This document shows positions 43,664 to 52,203 of a stretch of DNA of 64,000 nt, one piece after another. Under the pieces are notes generated by a model, which saw only the letters and a program-made list of their open reading frames with translations, did no database searches and had not been told where the DNA came from. The position numbers were made by a program, and so were the translations under genes. Source of the DNA: CAVPUA01 sp963708805 (GTDB lineage: Bacteria; Actinomycetota; Actinomycetes; Mycobacteriales; Jatrophihabitantaceae); the NCBI GenBank assembly GCA_963708805.1, contig CAVPUA010000001.1:186001-250000 (forward strand). The letters run 5' to 3'. Each line of letters starts with the position of its first letter. Within the stretch, counting starts at the first letter, position 1.

Positions 43664-44363
43664 CCGCGATCTCGACGACGGCGGTCGACGTACGGTCGCT
43701 GACCCGCCGCTTCGGCGACCGGGCCGTGCTCGACGGGCTGGATCTCGTCGTCCCGGCCGGTCAGTTCGTCGCCCTGCTCGGGTCAAGCGGATCGGGCAAG
43801 AGCACGCTGCTGCGCGTTCTCGCCGGCCTCGACACGTCGATCTCGGGGTGAGGTGTCGATCGCCCGCCGCCGGGCCGTCGTTTTCCAGTCCCCCCGGTTG
43901 CTGCCGTGGAAGCACGTCTGGCGCAACGTCACCCTCGGGGTCGCCGGCGCCGGGCGGTCCGCAGGCGCTCGCTGCCCTCGACGAGGTCGGCCTGACGGCG
44001 CGGGCCGATGCGTGGCCGGCCACCTTGTCCGGCGGCGAGGCCCAGCGGGTCGCCCTGGCCCGGGCCTTGATCCGCGACCCCGATCTGCTGTTGCTCGACG
44101 AGCCGTTCGCCGCTCTCGACGCGTTGACCCGCATCAAGGCCCAGCACCTGGTGGCCGACCTCTGGCGGCGGCACGCGCCCGCCGTCGTGCTCGTGACGCA
44201 CGATGTCGACGAGGCGCTGCTGCTGGCCGACCGGGTTCTGGTGCTGTCTGACGGCGTGATCGCCGACGACATCGCGATCGACCACGAGCGACCGCGTGAC
44301 TCAGGTGATGCGTGGTTCGTCGCGCGGCGACGAGAGCTGCTCGCCCGGCTCGGTGTGCAGTGA
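43660..44363 (+). CDS. ABC transporter ATPase (SsuB-like), two frameshifts
   Basis: GTG 43660 overlaps the permease stop. Walker A LLGSSGSGKSTLLRVLAGL, Q-loop FQSPRLLPWKHVWRN, signature LSGGEAQRVALARAL, Walker B LLLLDEPFAALD and H-loop VTHDVDEALLLADRV are all present but split over frame breaks near 43847 (an extra G in GGGG) and 43955. With these repaired it is a normal 235-residue importer ATPase. It overlaps the flavoprotein start (GTGA). Confidence 0.88.
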
Positions 44364-45910
44364 TCGCCGACGTGCTCGTCCTCGGCGGCGGTCCCGCGGG
44401 GGCGTGGTCGGCGATCGCCGCGGCCGAGTCCGGCGCGACGGTCGTCCTGGCTGACAAGGGCTACTGCGGCACGAGCGGAGCGGCGGCGGCCGGCGGCAAC
44501 AACCTCTGGTACGTCCCGCCGGCCGAACGCGAGGAATCGGTGCGCAAGCGTGAGGTCGAGGGCGGTCTGATCACCGAGCGGGACTGGATGTTCCGCACGC
44601 TCGAGACGACCTGGACGGGCGTCGGACGGCTGGCCGACTGGGGCTATCCGTTTCCGACCGACGCCCACGGCCACGTGCGCCGCAGCTCGCTGCAGGGACC
44701 TGAATACATGCGGCTGATGCGCCGGCGAGCCAAGCGGGCGGGTGTGGCGATCCTCGACCACCATCCGGCCTCCGAGCTACTCACCGACGAGGATGGCGTG
44801 GTGTCGGGGGCGGCAGGAATCCGCCGCCAGGACGGCAATTATTCCTGGACGATTAAGGCCGGGGCGGTCGTGCTGGCCACCGGCGGCTGCGCCTTCCTGA
44901 GCGGCGCGCTGGGCTGCAACCCCGACACCGGCGACGGCCACCTGATGGCGGCTGAGCTCGGCGCGCAGCTCTCGGGCATGGAGTTCTCGTGCGCGTACGG
45001 CATGGCGCCCGGCTTCGGTGCGCAGACCAAGGGCCGGATGTACCAGTTCGCGAGCTACTACCACGCGGACGGCACTCCGATGCAGCTTCCGCCGGGCTTC
45101 GCGGGCCGGGCGGCGACGACGCGAGCGATGATCACCGAGACCGTCCACGCCCGCCTGGACAACGCACCGCCCGAGTTGCACGACGCGCTGCGCTGGGCGC
45201 AGCCGAACTTCTTCCTGCCCTACGACAAGGCCGGCATCGACCCGTTCCGCGACATCTTCCCCGTGCGGATGATCATGGAGGGCACCGTCCGCGGGACGGG
45301 CGGCCTGCGGCTGGTGGACGACGGCTGCGCGACGACCGTGCCCGGCCTGTACGCCGCGGGCGATGCTGCCACCCGCGAGTTGATCACGGGTGGACGCAGC
45401 GGGGGCGGCAGCCACAACGGCGCCTGGGCGATCTCGTCCGGCACGTGGTCGGGGGTCGCGGCAGCGCGCTTCGCGCGCACCCGCCGAGGCCTCGACCGGC
45501 TGATTGCCCACGGCCGCAGCGGACTGCACGCCCAGTCGAGCTCGGCCGTCGATCACGCTGAGCTGGTGCGGACGGTGCAGCAGCAGGTGACTCCACTCGA
45601 GGTGAACTTGTTCCGTACCGAAGCCGGTCTGCGCTCGGCGCTGGATGTGCTGGACGATCTGTGGACCGGACAGGTTCCGGCGCTGGGCAACGCGCGCGAG
45701 TACGGTCACCGCCCGCGGGAGCTGGCGGCGATGATCGCCCACGGACGGTGGATGTTCACGAGTGCGCTGGCCCGCACCGAATCGCGTGGCATGCATCGCC
45801 GCGACGACCGACCCGACACCGACCCGGGGCAGCAGTACCGCCTGCTCACCGGCGGACTGGATCACGTCTGGACGGCGTCCGAGAACGATCGCCTCGAGCT
45901 GGCGTCATGA
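44360..45910 (+). CDS. AprA-like FAD-dependent oxidoreductase (fumarate reductase/APS reductase fold)
   Basis: A 516-residue intact flavoprotein of the succinate dehydrogenase/fumarate reductase/adenylylsulfate reductase alpha family. It opens with the FAD Rossmann motif VLVLGGGPAGAWSAIAAAES, then ATGGCAFLSG and the FAD-loop GLYAAGDAATRELITGG. AprA alpha subunits are usually about 600-650 residues, so this is shorter. It is immediately followed by a two-cluster ferredoxin, like AprB. The electron path is thus ferredoxin to FAD, or the reverse; the substrate is unknown. GTG 44360 overlaps the ATPase stop; ATGA overlap to the ferredoxin. Confidence 0.85.
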   Translation: MIADVLVLGGGPAGAWSAIAAAESGATVVLADKGYCGTSGAAAAGGNNLWYVPPAEREESVRKREVEGGLITERDWMFRTLETTWTGVGRLADWGYPFPTDAHGHVRRSSLQGPEYMRLMRRRAKRAGVAILDHHPASELLTDEDGVVSGAAGIRRQDGNYSWTIKAGAVVLATGGCAFLSGALGCNPDTGDGHLMAAELGAQLSGMEFSCAYGMAPGFGAQTKGRMYQFASYYHADGTPMQLPPGFAGRAATTRAMITETVHARLDNAPPELHDALRWAQPNFFLPYDKAGIDPFRDIFPVRMIMEGTVRGTGGLRLVDDGCATTVPGLYAAGDAATRELITGGRSGGGSHNGAWAISSGTWSGVAAARFARTRRGLDRLIAHGRSGLHAQSSSAVDHAELVRTVQQQVTPLEVNLFRTEAGLRSALDVLDDLWTGQVPALGNAREYGHRPRELAAMIAHGRWMFTSALARTESRGMHRRDDRPDTDPGQQYRLLTGGLDHVWTASENDRLELAS

Positions 45911-46275
45911 TCGAGATCATCAGCGCCGAACGGTGCATCGACTGCGACAAGTGCGTCGCGGTCTGCCCGACCAACGTGTTCGATGCGGTGCCGGGCGGCC
46001 ATCCGGTGATCGCCCGGCAGAGCGACTGTCAGACCTGCTTCTTGTGTGAGGCGAACTGTCCGGTCGATGCGTTGTTCGTCTCGCCGCTCGCCGGCCCGGC
46101 GCCGGACGGCTCGCCCTACCGCGACGAACAGGCGATGACCGAGCAGGGCCGGTTCGGCGAGTACCGCCGTTGGATCGGCTGGGGTCATGGTCGCCGACCC
46201 GGCAGCCTGCTCGACCGCAATCCCGAACTACCCGAACTCGCCGCGCGCTACAGCGCGGTCACCTCGATCGAATAA
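45907..46275 (+). CDS. AprB-like two-[4Fe-4S] ferredoxin
   Basis: A 122-residue ferredoxin. Cluster I: Cys10, Cys13, Cys16, Cys20 followed by Pro (CIDCDKCVAVCP); cluster II: Cys41, Cys44, Cys47, Cys51 followed by Pro (CQTCFLCEANCP). The C-terminal part (PYRDEQAMTEQGRFGEYRR) has an Arg/Gly-rich tail that may dock to the flavoprotein. ATG overlaps the flavoprotein stop. The pair resembles AprAB of APS reductase, though sulfate-reduction partners are absent. Confidence 0.88.
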   Translation: MIEIISAERCIDCDKCVAVCPTNVFDAVPGGHPVIARQSDCQTCFLCEANCPVDALFVSPLAGPAPDGSPYRDEQAMTEQGRFGEYRRWIGWGHGRRPGSLLDRNPELPELAARYSAVTSIE

Positions 46276-46292
46276 CCCTCTGGAGACCCATC

Positions 46293-47291
46293 ATGAACAT
46301 CGCGCTTCCCCTTGCCCGCAGAACGGCCCTCTCCATCGGGCTCGCTGCCCTCACGGCGCTCGCCCTCGCCGCCTGCTCGTCCAGTGACGCGGCCACCACG
46401 TCCGGCAGTTCCGCGTCGTACTCGGTCAAGATCGGCTTCATCTCCAACACCCCGACCCCGGCCTCGCCCGAGGGCTACGCCGACCAGGACGGCACGCTGC
46501 TCGCCTCGCTGAAGAAGTCCGGCGTCACGAAGGTGTCGTGGCTGCCCTTCAAGAACGGCCCGGATCTGACCGCCGCGCTCAAGGGCGGTTCGCTCGATCT
46601 CGGCATCCTGGGTGACACCCCGGCGGTGACGGCCGAGGCGACCGGTGTGTCGACGCGGCTGGTCAACCAGGAGTCGGTCGGCTCGGACACGTGGCTGTTC
46701 GCGGCCAAGGGCGGTCCGACCAGCCTGGCCGATCTCGCCGGCAAGACGGTCGCGACCCAGGTCGGCAGCTACATGTACCGCTATCTGCTGGCCCTGCTCG
46801 ACGAGGAGGGCCTGACCGGCAAGGTCAAGGTCACGCACATCTACACGACCGACGCCGTCGCCGCCTTGAAGAGTGGGGGCATCGCCGCCTACGCCGCCCC
46901 CGCGGGCCAGCTCACCGCCGCGCTGCAGGCGGCGGGCTATCCGATCCTCGACAAGGCCTCGGACGATCACCGGGATCTGCTGGGCACCTCGCTGACGGTG
47001 ATCGCGTCGTCGACCTTGTCGAAGCACCCGGGCCTGCCTGCCGCCTGGAACACCGCGAGGGCGGCCGCCATCGCCGACGCGAACAAGAATGCCTCGGCCT
47101 ATTACGCGTTCGCCGCCAAGGCGTCCGGGACCACCGCGGCCGTCGTCCAGCAGGCGACTCCACTCGGCGACTACTCGAGTGACCCGTTCACCAGTGACGG
47201 CTTGGCCAAGCTGACCGCGCTCAACTCGTTCCTGGTCACGAACAAGCTCACGACGGCCGCAGTCGATCTGAACGCCTGGCGCACCAGCTAG
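46293..47291 (+). CDS. ABC solute-binding lipoprotein (SsuA/TauA-like)
   Basis: A 332-residue exported lipoprotein. The signal peptide ends in a lipobox LALAAC (Cys about residue 28). The mature protein shows SVKIGFISNTPTPASPEGYADQ, LPFKNGPDLTAALKGGSLDLGILG, and AGKTVATQVGSYMYRYLLALL, the pattern of nitrate/sulfonate/taurine-type binding proteins. GGAGA upstream of ATG 46293. Last gene of the operon; it shares the CTAG stop overlap with the convergent sigma gene. Confidence 0.88.
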   Translation: MNIALPLARRTALSIGLAALTALALAACSSSDAATTSGSSASYSVKIGFISNTPTPASPEGYADQDGTLLASLKKSGVTKVSWLPFKNGPDLTAALKGGSLDLGILGDTPAVTAEATGVSTRLVNQESVGSDTWLFAAKGGPTSLADLAGKTVATQVGSYMYRYLLALLDEEGLTGKVKVTHIYTTDAVAALKSGGIAAYAAPAGQLTAALQAAGYPILDKASDDHRDLLGTSLTVIASSTLSKHPGLPAAWNTARAAAIADANKNASAYYAFAAKASGTTAAVVQQATPLGDYSSDPFTSDGLAKLTALNSFLVTNKLTTAAVDLNAWRTS

Positions 47292-48484
47292 CTCGGCGCG
47301 GCCACGCGCGCGGCCTGCTCGACGAGATAGTCGCGCTCGCGAGCGTTGGCCGTGCGCGCGGCCGCCGCGGCGTAACACCGCGCGGCCTCGGCCGAGGTCG
47401 CCCATCGCCTCGTACAGATGGGCGCGAACGGCGTGCAGCCGGTGTGAATCGTGCAGGTCAAGACCGTCCAGCAGCGCGAGTCCCGCCTCGGGTCCCTCGA
47501 CCATCGAGACCGCGACGGCCCGGTTGAGCCGCACCATCGGGTTGCCGGTCAGCGCCTCCAACTTCGCGTAGGCGGCCGCAATCTCCGGCCAGCGGGTCGT
47601 GGCGTACGACGGGGCCTCGTCGTGCAGGGCGGCGATGGCGGCCAGCAACTGGTACTCGCCGATGCGGCCCGTGGCCAGCGTGGCGTTGAGCAGCGGCAGG
47701 CCCTCGTCGATCAGCGCGCGATCCCACCGCGAGCGATCCTGCTCGGCGAGCGGCACCAGCGCGCCGTCCTCGGCTGTCCGGGCCGGCGCGTCGGGCATCG
47801 GTCAGCAGCATCAGCGCCAGCAGGCCGGCCACCTCGGGTTCATCCGATGCCTGGGCGTGCAGCAGGCGGGCCAGCCGGATCGCCTCGCTCGACAGGTCGA
47901 CGCGAGCCAGGTCGGGTCCGCTCGAGGAGGTGTAGCCCTCGTTGAACAGCAGGTACAGCACCTCGCAGACCGACCGAAGGCGCAGGGACGGATTGGCCGG
48001 CAGCTCGAAGCGGCGTCCTCGCAGCTTGGCCTTGGCCCGGCTGATCCGCTGCGCCATCGTCGCCTCGGGCACCAGGTAGGCGGCGGCGATCTCGCGGGTG
48101 GTCAGACCGGCGACCGCCCGCAACGTCAGCGGGATCGACAGGGTCGGCGACAGCGACTCGTCGCAGCACAGGAACAGCAGCACGAGCGAGTCGTCCGCCG
48201 GCCGGCACCGTCGGCTCGCGGTGGATCGACAGGGCCGCCGCCAGCTCTTCGCGCCGCCGCCGGGCATCGTTTCGCCGGTACGTCGTCGACCAGCCGGCGC
48301 GAGGCCACCGTGATCAGCCAGGACAGCGGGCTGGTCCGGCAGATCGAGCGGCCACTCGTCGCGGCGGCGGCGAGCAGGCCTCCTGCACGGCGTCCTCGGC
48401 GTCGGCGAAGTCGCCGTACCGGCGCGCGACCGCGCCGAGGGCCTGCGGCGCGAGTTCGCGCAGCAGGCCCTCGACGTCGGTCAT
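47288..48484 (-). CDS. ECF42-like RNA polymerase sigma factor (DUF6596), frameshifted
   Basis: Sigma-70-family factor starting MTDVEGLLRELAPQALGAV at 48484. The region-2 start (RYGDFADAEDAVQEA) is in one frame, then LLFLCCDESLSPTLSIPLTL, TTREIAAAYLVPEATMAQRI (region 4) and the DUF6596 part (FELPANPSLRLRSVCEVLYL) in others. The C-terminus has WDRALIDEGLPLL and RIGEYQLLAAIAALH. Full size about 398 codons; breaks near 48375, 48290, 48190, 47790 and 47400. It is encoded just after a YCII (DGPF) protein, the usual ECF42 pairing. Stop overlaps the ABC binding protein stop in CTAG. Confidence 0.75.
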
Positions 48485-48488
48485 CGGC

Positions 48489-48894
48489 TCACACCTCGGG
48501 GTCGGGGGCGCCCAGCACCTGACGCACCTCGATCGGCCTGCTGGATCGGCACCCCGCCCGGGCCGGGCGCGGCCGACGAGCGGGCCGCGATCTCCAGCGC
48601 CCGCTCGAGGTTGTCCACGTCGACCAGCCGGTAGCCGGCCAGCAGTTCCTTCGACTCCGGGTAGGGGCCGTCGATGATCTTCGGCGGGTTGACCCCGTCC
48701 GAGACGACGAACTTCGCGACGTCCGGGCCGGCCAGGCCCTGCGCGTCGACCAACTCGCCGCTGTCGAGCAGCTCGGCGTTGAGCGCGTGCTGGAAGTCGA
48801 TGTGGGCCCGGACGTCCTCGGGGGCCCACTCGGTCATCGGCGCGCAGTCCTCGAGCTCGACGCCTCCGTAGGCCTGCAGGAGCATGTATCGCAT
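48489..48894 (-). CDS. YCII/DGPF-domain protein, one frameshift
   Basis: A small YCII-type protein (MRYMLLQAYGGVELEDCAPM, about 135 codons) with the DGP signature IIDGPYPESKELLAGY and VDVDNLERALEIAARSSAA. A frame change near 48545 moves the C-terminus into another frame (PIEVRQVLGAPDPEV). It lies upstream of the ECF42-like sigma gene, four bases apart; such pairs co-occur widely. Proposed role: regulating or sensing for the sigma factor. Confidence 0.75.
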
Positions 48895-49031
48895 GGCGTC
48901 GATCCTCTCGTCGGCGGGCCCTGGTGGCCGCACTTCACCCCAAGGTCGAAGCTGCTGCAGCCGATTCTCGACATGAGCACGACGAGTATTTCGATTGCCC
49001 GCTCGCGCGGCTGGTCGATATCGTCGCGCCC

Positions 49032-49073
49032 ATGCGCATGACGCCGTCGTCCCGGCAGTGGTGGACCGCCTGA
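49032..49073 (+). CDS. Trp leader peptide with tandem Trp codons
   Basis: ATG 49032 opens 13 codons, MRMTPSSRQWWTA, ending TGA at 49071-49073. Two adjacent Trp codons (TGG TGG, 49059-49064) sit just before the stop. This is the sensor part of the attenuator upstream of the TrpRS gene. Confidence 0.85.
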   Translation: MRMTPSSRQWWTA

Positions 49074-49130
49074 TCGGCGGCCCGCTCGCGTACTTACCTG
49101 GCCGCCCGTAGAGGCGGCTTTCTCGTTCCT
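49066..49130 (+). terminator. Transcription attenuator of the TrpRS gene
   Basis: Strand 1 CCGCC (49066-49070) can pair with GGCGG (49076-49080). Strand 2 GGCGGCC (49076-49082) can pair with GGCCGCC (49100-49106), the antiterminator. The terminator is GCCGCC (49101-49106) with GGCGGC (49113-49118), a 6-base loop, then TTTCTCGTT. A ribosome stalled on the Trp codons would cover strand 1 and allow 2:3 pairing, preventing termination. This is the classical trp attenuation logic. Confidence 0.8.
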
Positions 49131-49164
49131 CGGCGGGTGCCCGTTCCCGAGAGGAATTCGGCTC

Positions 49165-50148
49165 ATGACCCGCACGCTCTCGCTCGCTGTCCCGAGCGGC
49201 CACCTGACCCTTGGCAATCTGCTCGGGGCCATCGGCCGCTGGGTCGATGATCAGCGCGGGGCAGAGACGCTCTACGGCGTGGCGGATCTGCACGCCCTGA
49301 CGACAGAACACGATCCGGCCGGTGTCCGCGCCGGCACGCTCGAACAGGTTGCGCTGCTCATCGCGGCCGGCTTGGATCCCGCGCGCAGCACTGTGTTCGT
49401 GCAGAGCCACGTGCCGGCGCACGCGGAGCTGCACTGGTTGCTCGAGGCGACCGCCCACGACGGTGAACTGCGCCGGATGATCCAATTCAAGGAGAAGGCG
49501 GCCAAGCGCGAGTCCGTGCGATCGGCGTTGCTGGCCTATCCCGTGCTGATGGCGGCCGACATCCTGCTCTACGACGTGGCGGCGGTTCCGGTGGGTGAGG
49601 ACCAACGTCAGCACCTGGAACTTGCTCGGACGCTGGCCCTGCGCTTCAACGCCGCCTACGGCTACACGTTCACCGTGCCGCAGGCCCTGCTGCCGGCGGT
49701 CGGGGCTCGGATCATGGACCTGCAGGACCCGGCGCTCAAGATGAGCAAGTCCGCACCGCTCGGGTCGGCCGGCGTCCTGCGACTGCTCGACCGTCCCGAG
49801 GTTGTGCGCCGCAAGATCTCCCGTGCCCGCACCGACGGCGGGAACGATGTCGTCTACGACCCGGAGGGCCGCCCCGGCGTGGCCAATCTGCTCACGATCA
49901 CGGCGGCGTGCACGGGACGCAATCCGGACGAGGTCGCCGCGTCGATCGACTCGTACGGCGAGCTGAAAGAGGCATGCGTCGAAGCGGTCCTGGCCGTGCT
50001 CGGGCCGTTGCAGCAGGCCTATGCCGAGGTCGTCGAGGACCGCGTGACGTTGTCCAAGACCCTCGTCGACGGTGCCGCCGTCGCCCGCGAGCTGGCCGCG
50101 CCGACCCTGGCCCGAGCGAAGCGGGCTATCGGTCTGCTGGCCGGCTGA
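49165..50148 (+). CDS. trpS: Tryptophanyl-tRNA synthetase (attenuator-controlled type)
   Basis: A 327-residue intact class I synthetase. HIGH-type motif VPSGHLTLGNLLGAIGRW near the N-terminus and KMSKS in DPALKMSKSAPLGS. Other landmarks: GVADLHALTTEHDP, QFKEKAAKRESVRSALLAYPVLMAADILLYD. It is controlled by the Trp attenuator upstream. In Streptomyces a second TrpRS of this kind is induced by Trp starvation and confers resistance to indolmycin (family knowledge); whether this one is resistant is not shown by sequence alone. RBS GAGAGGAATT before ATG 49165. Confidence 0.92.
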   Translation: MTRTLSLAVPSGHLTLGNLLGAIGRWVDDQRGAETLYGVADLHALTTEHDPAGVRAGTLEQVALLIAAGLDPARSTVFVQSHVPAHAELHWLLEATAHDGELRRMIQFKEKAAKRESVRSALLAYPVLMAADILLYDVAAVPVGEDQRQHLELARTLALRFNAAYGYTFTVPQALLPAVGARIMDLQDPALKMSKSAPLGSAGVLRLLDRPEVVRRKISRARTDGGNDVVYDPEGRPGVANLLTITAACTGRNPDEVAASIDSYGELKEACVEAVLAVLGPLQQAYAEVVEDRVTLSKTLVDGAAVARELAAPTLARAKRAIGLLAG

Positions 50149-50205
50149 ATCCGAGGCCGTCCCCGGTCACTAGTCTCGGTTCGTGTCAGCACTGGGGGAG
50201 GGCCG

Positions 50206-51087
50206 ATGACCCGTCACACCGCCAAGATCGCCGTCCGCGGACCGTGGTCGCTCGAGACCAGCCGTCGATTCTGGGAGGGATTCGCGCCCGCTGCCCTGCG
50301 ACCGGACGCCGGCCAGGACGACGCCGCGTTGCGCACCGTCTTTCGCGTCGACGCCGACTGGTCCGCCGCGACGGCTCAGGTGACCCAGCAGGGCCAGACC
50401 GCGACGGTGATCGTCGCGGGCGACGGCGACCTCGATGCCGCGGCCACCCAGGTCGGCCGCTTCCTGGCCCTCGACGTCGACGCGAGCGACTGGCCCAGGG
50501 TCGGTGATCGCGACCAGGTGATCGCCGACGCGCAGAACGCGCTCCCGGGGCTACGGCCGTGCGGGTTTCATTCGCCGTACGAGGCAGCGGTCTGGGCCGT
50601 GCTCTCGCAGCGAGTGCGGATCGTCCAGGCCGCGAACCTGCGCGAGCGGCTCATCACCGACCACGGCGACGACGGCGCGTTTCCCGCCCCGGATCGGTTG
50701 CGACGACTCGATCTCGACCTTCCCGGCCGCAAGGCCGAATACCTGCAGGCCGTCGCGGCCGCCGCGCTGGACGGTCGGCTCGACGGAGCCGCGTTGCGGG
50801 CGGCCGATCCCGAGCAGGCCGTCCGTGACCTGCAGTCGATCAAGGGCATCGGTCCGTTCGCGGCCGAGCTGATCGTGATTCGCGGCGCGAACCCGCCGGA
50901 CGCCCTGCCCCACCACGAGCGCCGGCTCGAAGCCGAGATCGTAGAGCGCTACGGTGCCGACCGCAGCCCCGACGAGGTCGCGACGGCCTGGCGTCCGTTC
51001 CGAACCTGGGCCAGCGTCCTTCTGCGGGCTCTGCGCGAAGAGCGCACGCACGAGATCGCCGGCCCGTCTTCGGCCGAGGTCACGTGA
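50206..51087 (+). CDS. AlkA-like DNA glycosylase fold protein, altered catalytic site
   Basis: A 293-residue HhH-GPD protein. The N-terminal AlkA-like domain (residues 1-100) is followed by the HhH motif LQSIKGIGPFAAELIVIRG and then PDALPHHERRLEAEI. In AlkA, the residues after the Pro include the catalytic Asp; here they read His236-His237-Glu238, so the canonical Asp is missing. Glu238 could replace it, or the protein may be inactive or of other specificity. GGGGAG precedes ATG 50206. It overlaps the convergent hydrolase by 8 bases. Confidence 0.75.
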   Translation: MTRHTAKIAVRGPWSLETSRRFWEGFAPAALRPDAGQDDAALRTVFRVDADWSAATAQVTQQGQTATVIVAGDGDLDAAATQVGRFLALDVDASDWPRVGDRDQVIADAQNALPGLRPCGFHSPYEAAVWAVLSQRVRIVQAANLRERLITDHGDDGAFPAPDRLRRLDLDLPGRKAEYLQAVAAAALDGRLDGAALRAADPEQAVRDLQSIKGIGPFAAELIVIRGANPPDALPHHERRLEAEIVERYGADRSPDEVATAWRPFRTWASVLLRALREERTHEIAGPSSAEVT

Positions 51088-52203
51088 GGGAACGGACGAA
51101 GGTGCGGATGTCGTCGGCCAGCAGGTCAGGCACTTCGACGGGTGCGAAGTGCCCGCCGCGCGGGGCCCGGACGTAGTGCACGACGTTGTGCGTTCGCTCG
51201 GCCCAGGACCGGGGAGGTTGGGAGATGTCGGCCGGAAACAGCGAGACCGCGGTCGGCACGGTGACGGGTGAGAGGGCGCGACTCTGATCCGCGTCCGTAT
51301 TCGTAGTAGGGCCGAAACGACGTGCCGATGGTGTTGGTGAACCAGTACAGCGACGCCTGCGTCAGCAGGAAGTCGTCGGTGAAGCTGTTGGCGAGAACTC
51401 CGTGGTTGTCGCTCCATGCCTTGTACTTGTCGAGGATCCAGGCGAGCAACCCGGCCGGGGAGTCCGAGAGTCCGTAGGCCAGCGTGAGGGGTCGCGTGGA
51501 CTGCTGGTGCATGTACCCGCCCTCGTCGCGGTTCCAGGCGGCGAGCCGGGCGAGGTACTCCCGCTCCTCGATGCTGAGATCGATCTCGTCGACGTCGGGT
51601 GGGGCGCCGACGGCCATGAGGTGGATGCCCAGTAGCGCCTCGGGGTGAGCGGCTGCCAGTCGTGACGTCAGCCCGGCGCCGAGGTCGCCACCGTGCGCCA
51701 CGTAGCGGCCGAAGCCGAGCTCGTCGCTCATCAATCGGTGCCAGATCTCATGCGTCGGCACGTCGGCCGGAAGCGTGGGGCGTTGGCTGGAGAAGGTGAA
51801 TCCCGGAAGCGATGCCACGATGACCGTGAAGCTGAGCTCGTCGGCGGGCCCGAACCGGCTGGGGGTGGCGAGGCGTTGCGCGAGTTCCACCATTTCGAAG
51901 AACGTGCTCGGCCAGCCGTTGGTGAGCACGATCGGAGTGGCTGACGGGGATTCGCCGTCGAACTTCAGATAGTGGAGCCGATGACCATCGATGTCGGCGA
52001 AATGCGAGGGAAGCTCGTTGATCGTGGCTTCCCAGCGCCGCCAGTCGTAGCCGTCGACCCAGTAGGTCAGCAGCCGTCCGAGCTCATCGGGATCGGTTCC
52101 CGCTGCCCACGGTTCGACGGGCCACCGCGCGGGCCACCGGGTCGCGCGCAACCGGCGATGAAGATCGTCGATGTCGGCCGTCGCTGACCTGCAACAACTT
52201 CAT
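51080..52203 (-). CDS. Epoxide hydrolase (alpha/beta hydrolase), frameshifted
   Basis: Microsomal-type epoxide hydrolase with the N-terminal EHN region (ADIDDLHRRLRATRWPARWP). The alpha/beta core has the oxyanion NGWP, nucleophile in AHGGDLGAGLTSR (HGGD-x-G) and the late catalytic His in GGHFAPVEVPDLL. It hydrolyses epoxides to diols by an ester intermediate. Frame breaks near 52180 and 51290. Start ATG 52203 gives MKLLQVS before the break. The last 8 bases overlap the alkA-like gene; the N-terminus overlaps the kelch gene end. Confidence 0.75.

Noticed and set aside
46248..47798. 516-aa reverse ORF running through the ABC binding protein gene
   Set aside because: Only its upstream part (about 47400-47798) belongs to the sigma factor; the remainder is antisense to the lipoprotein.
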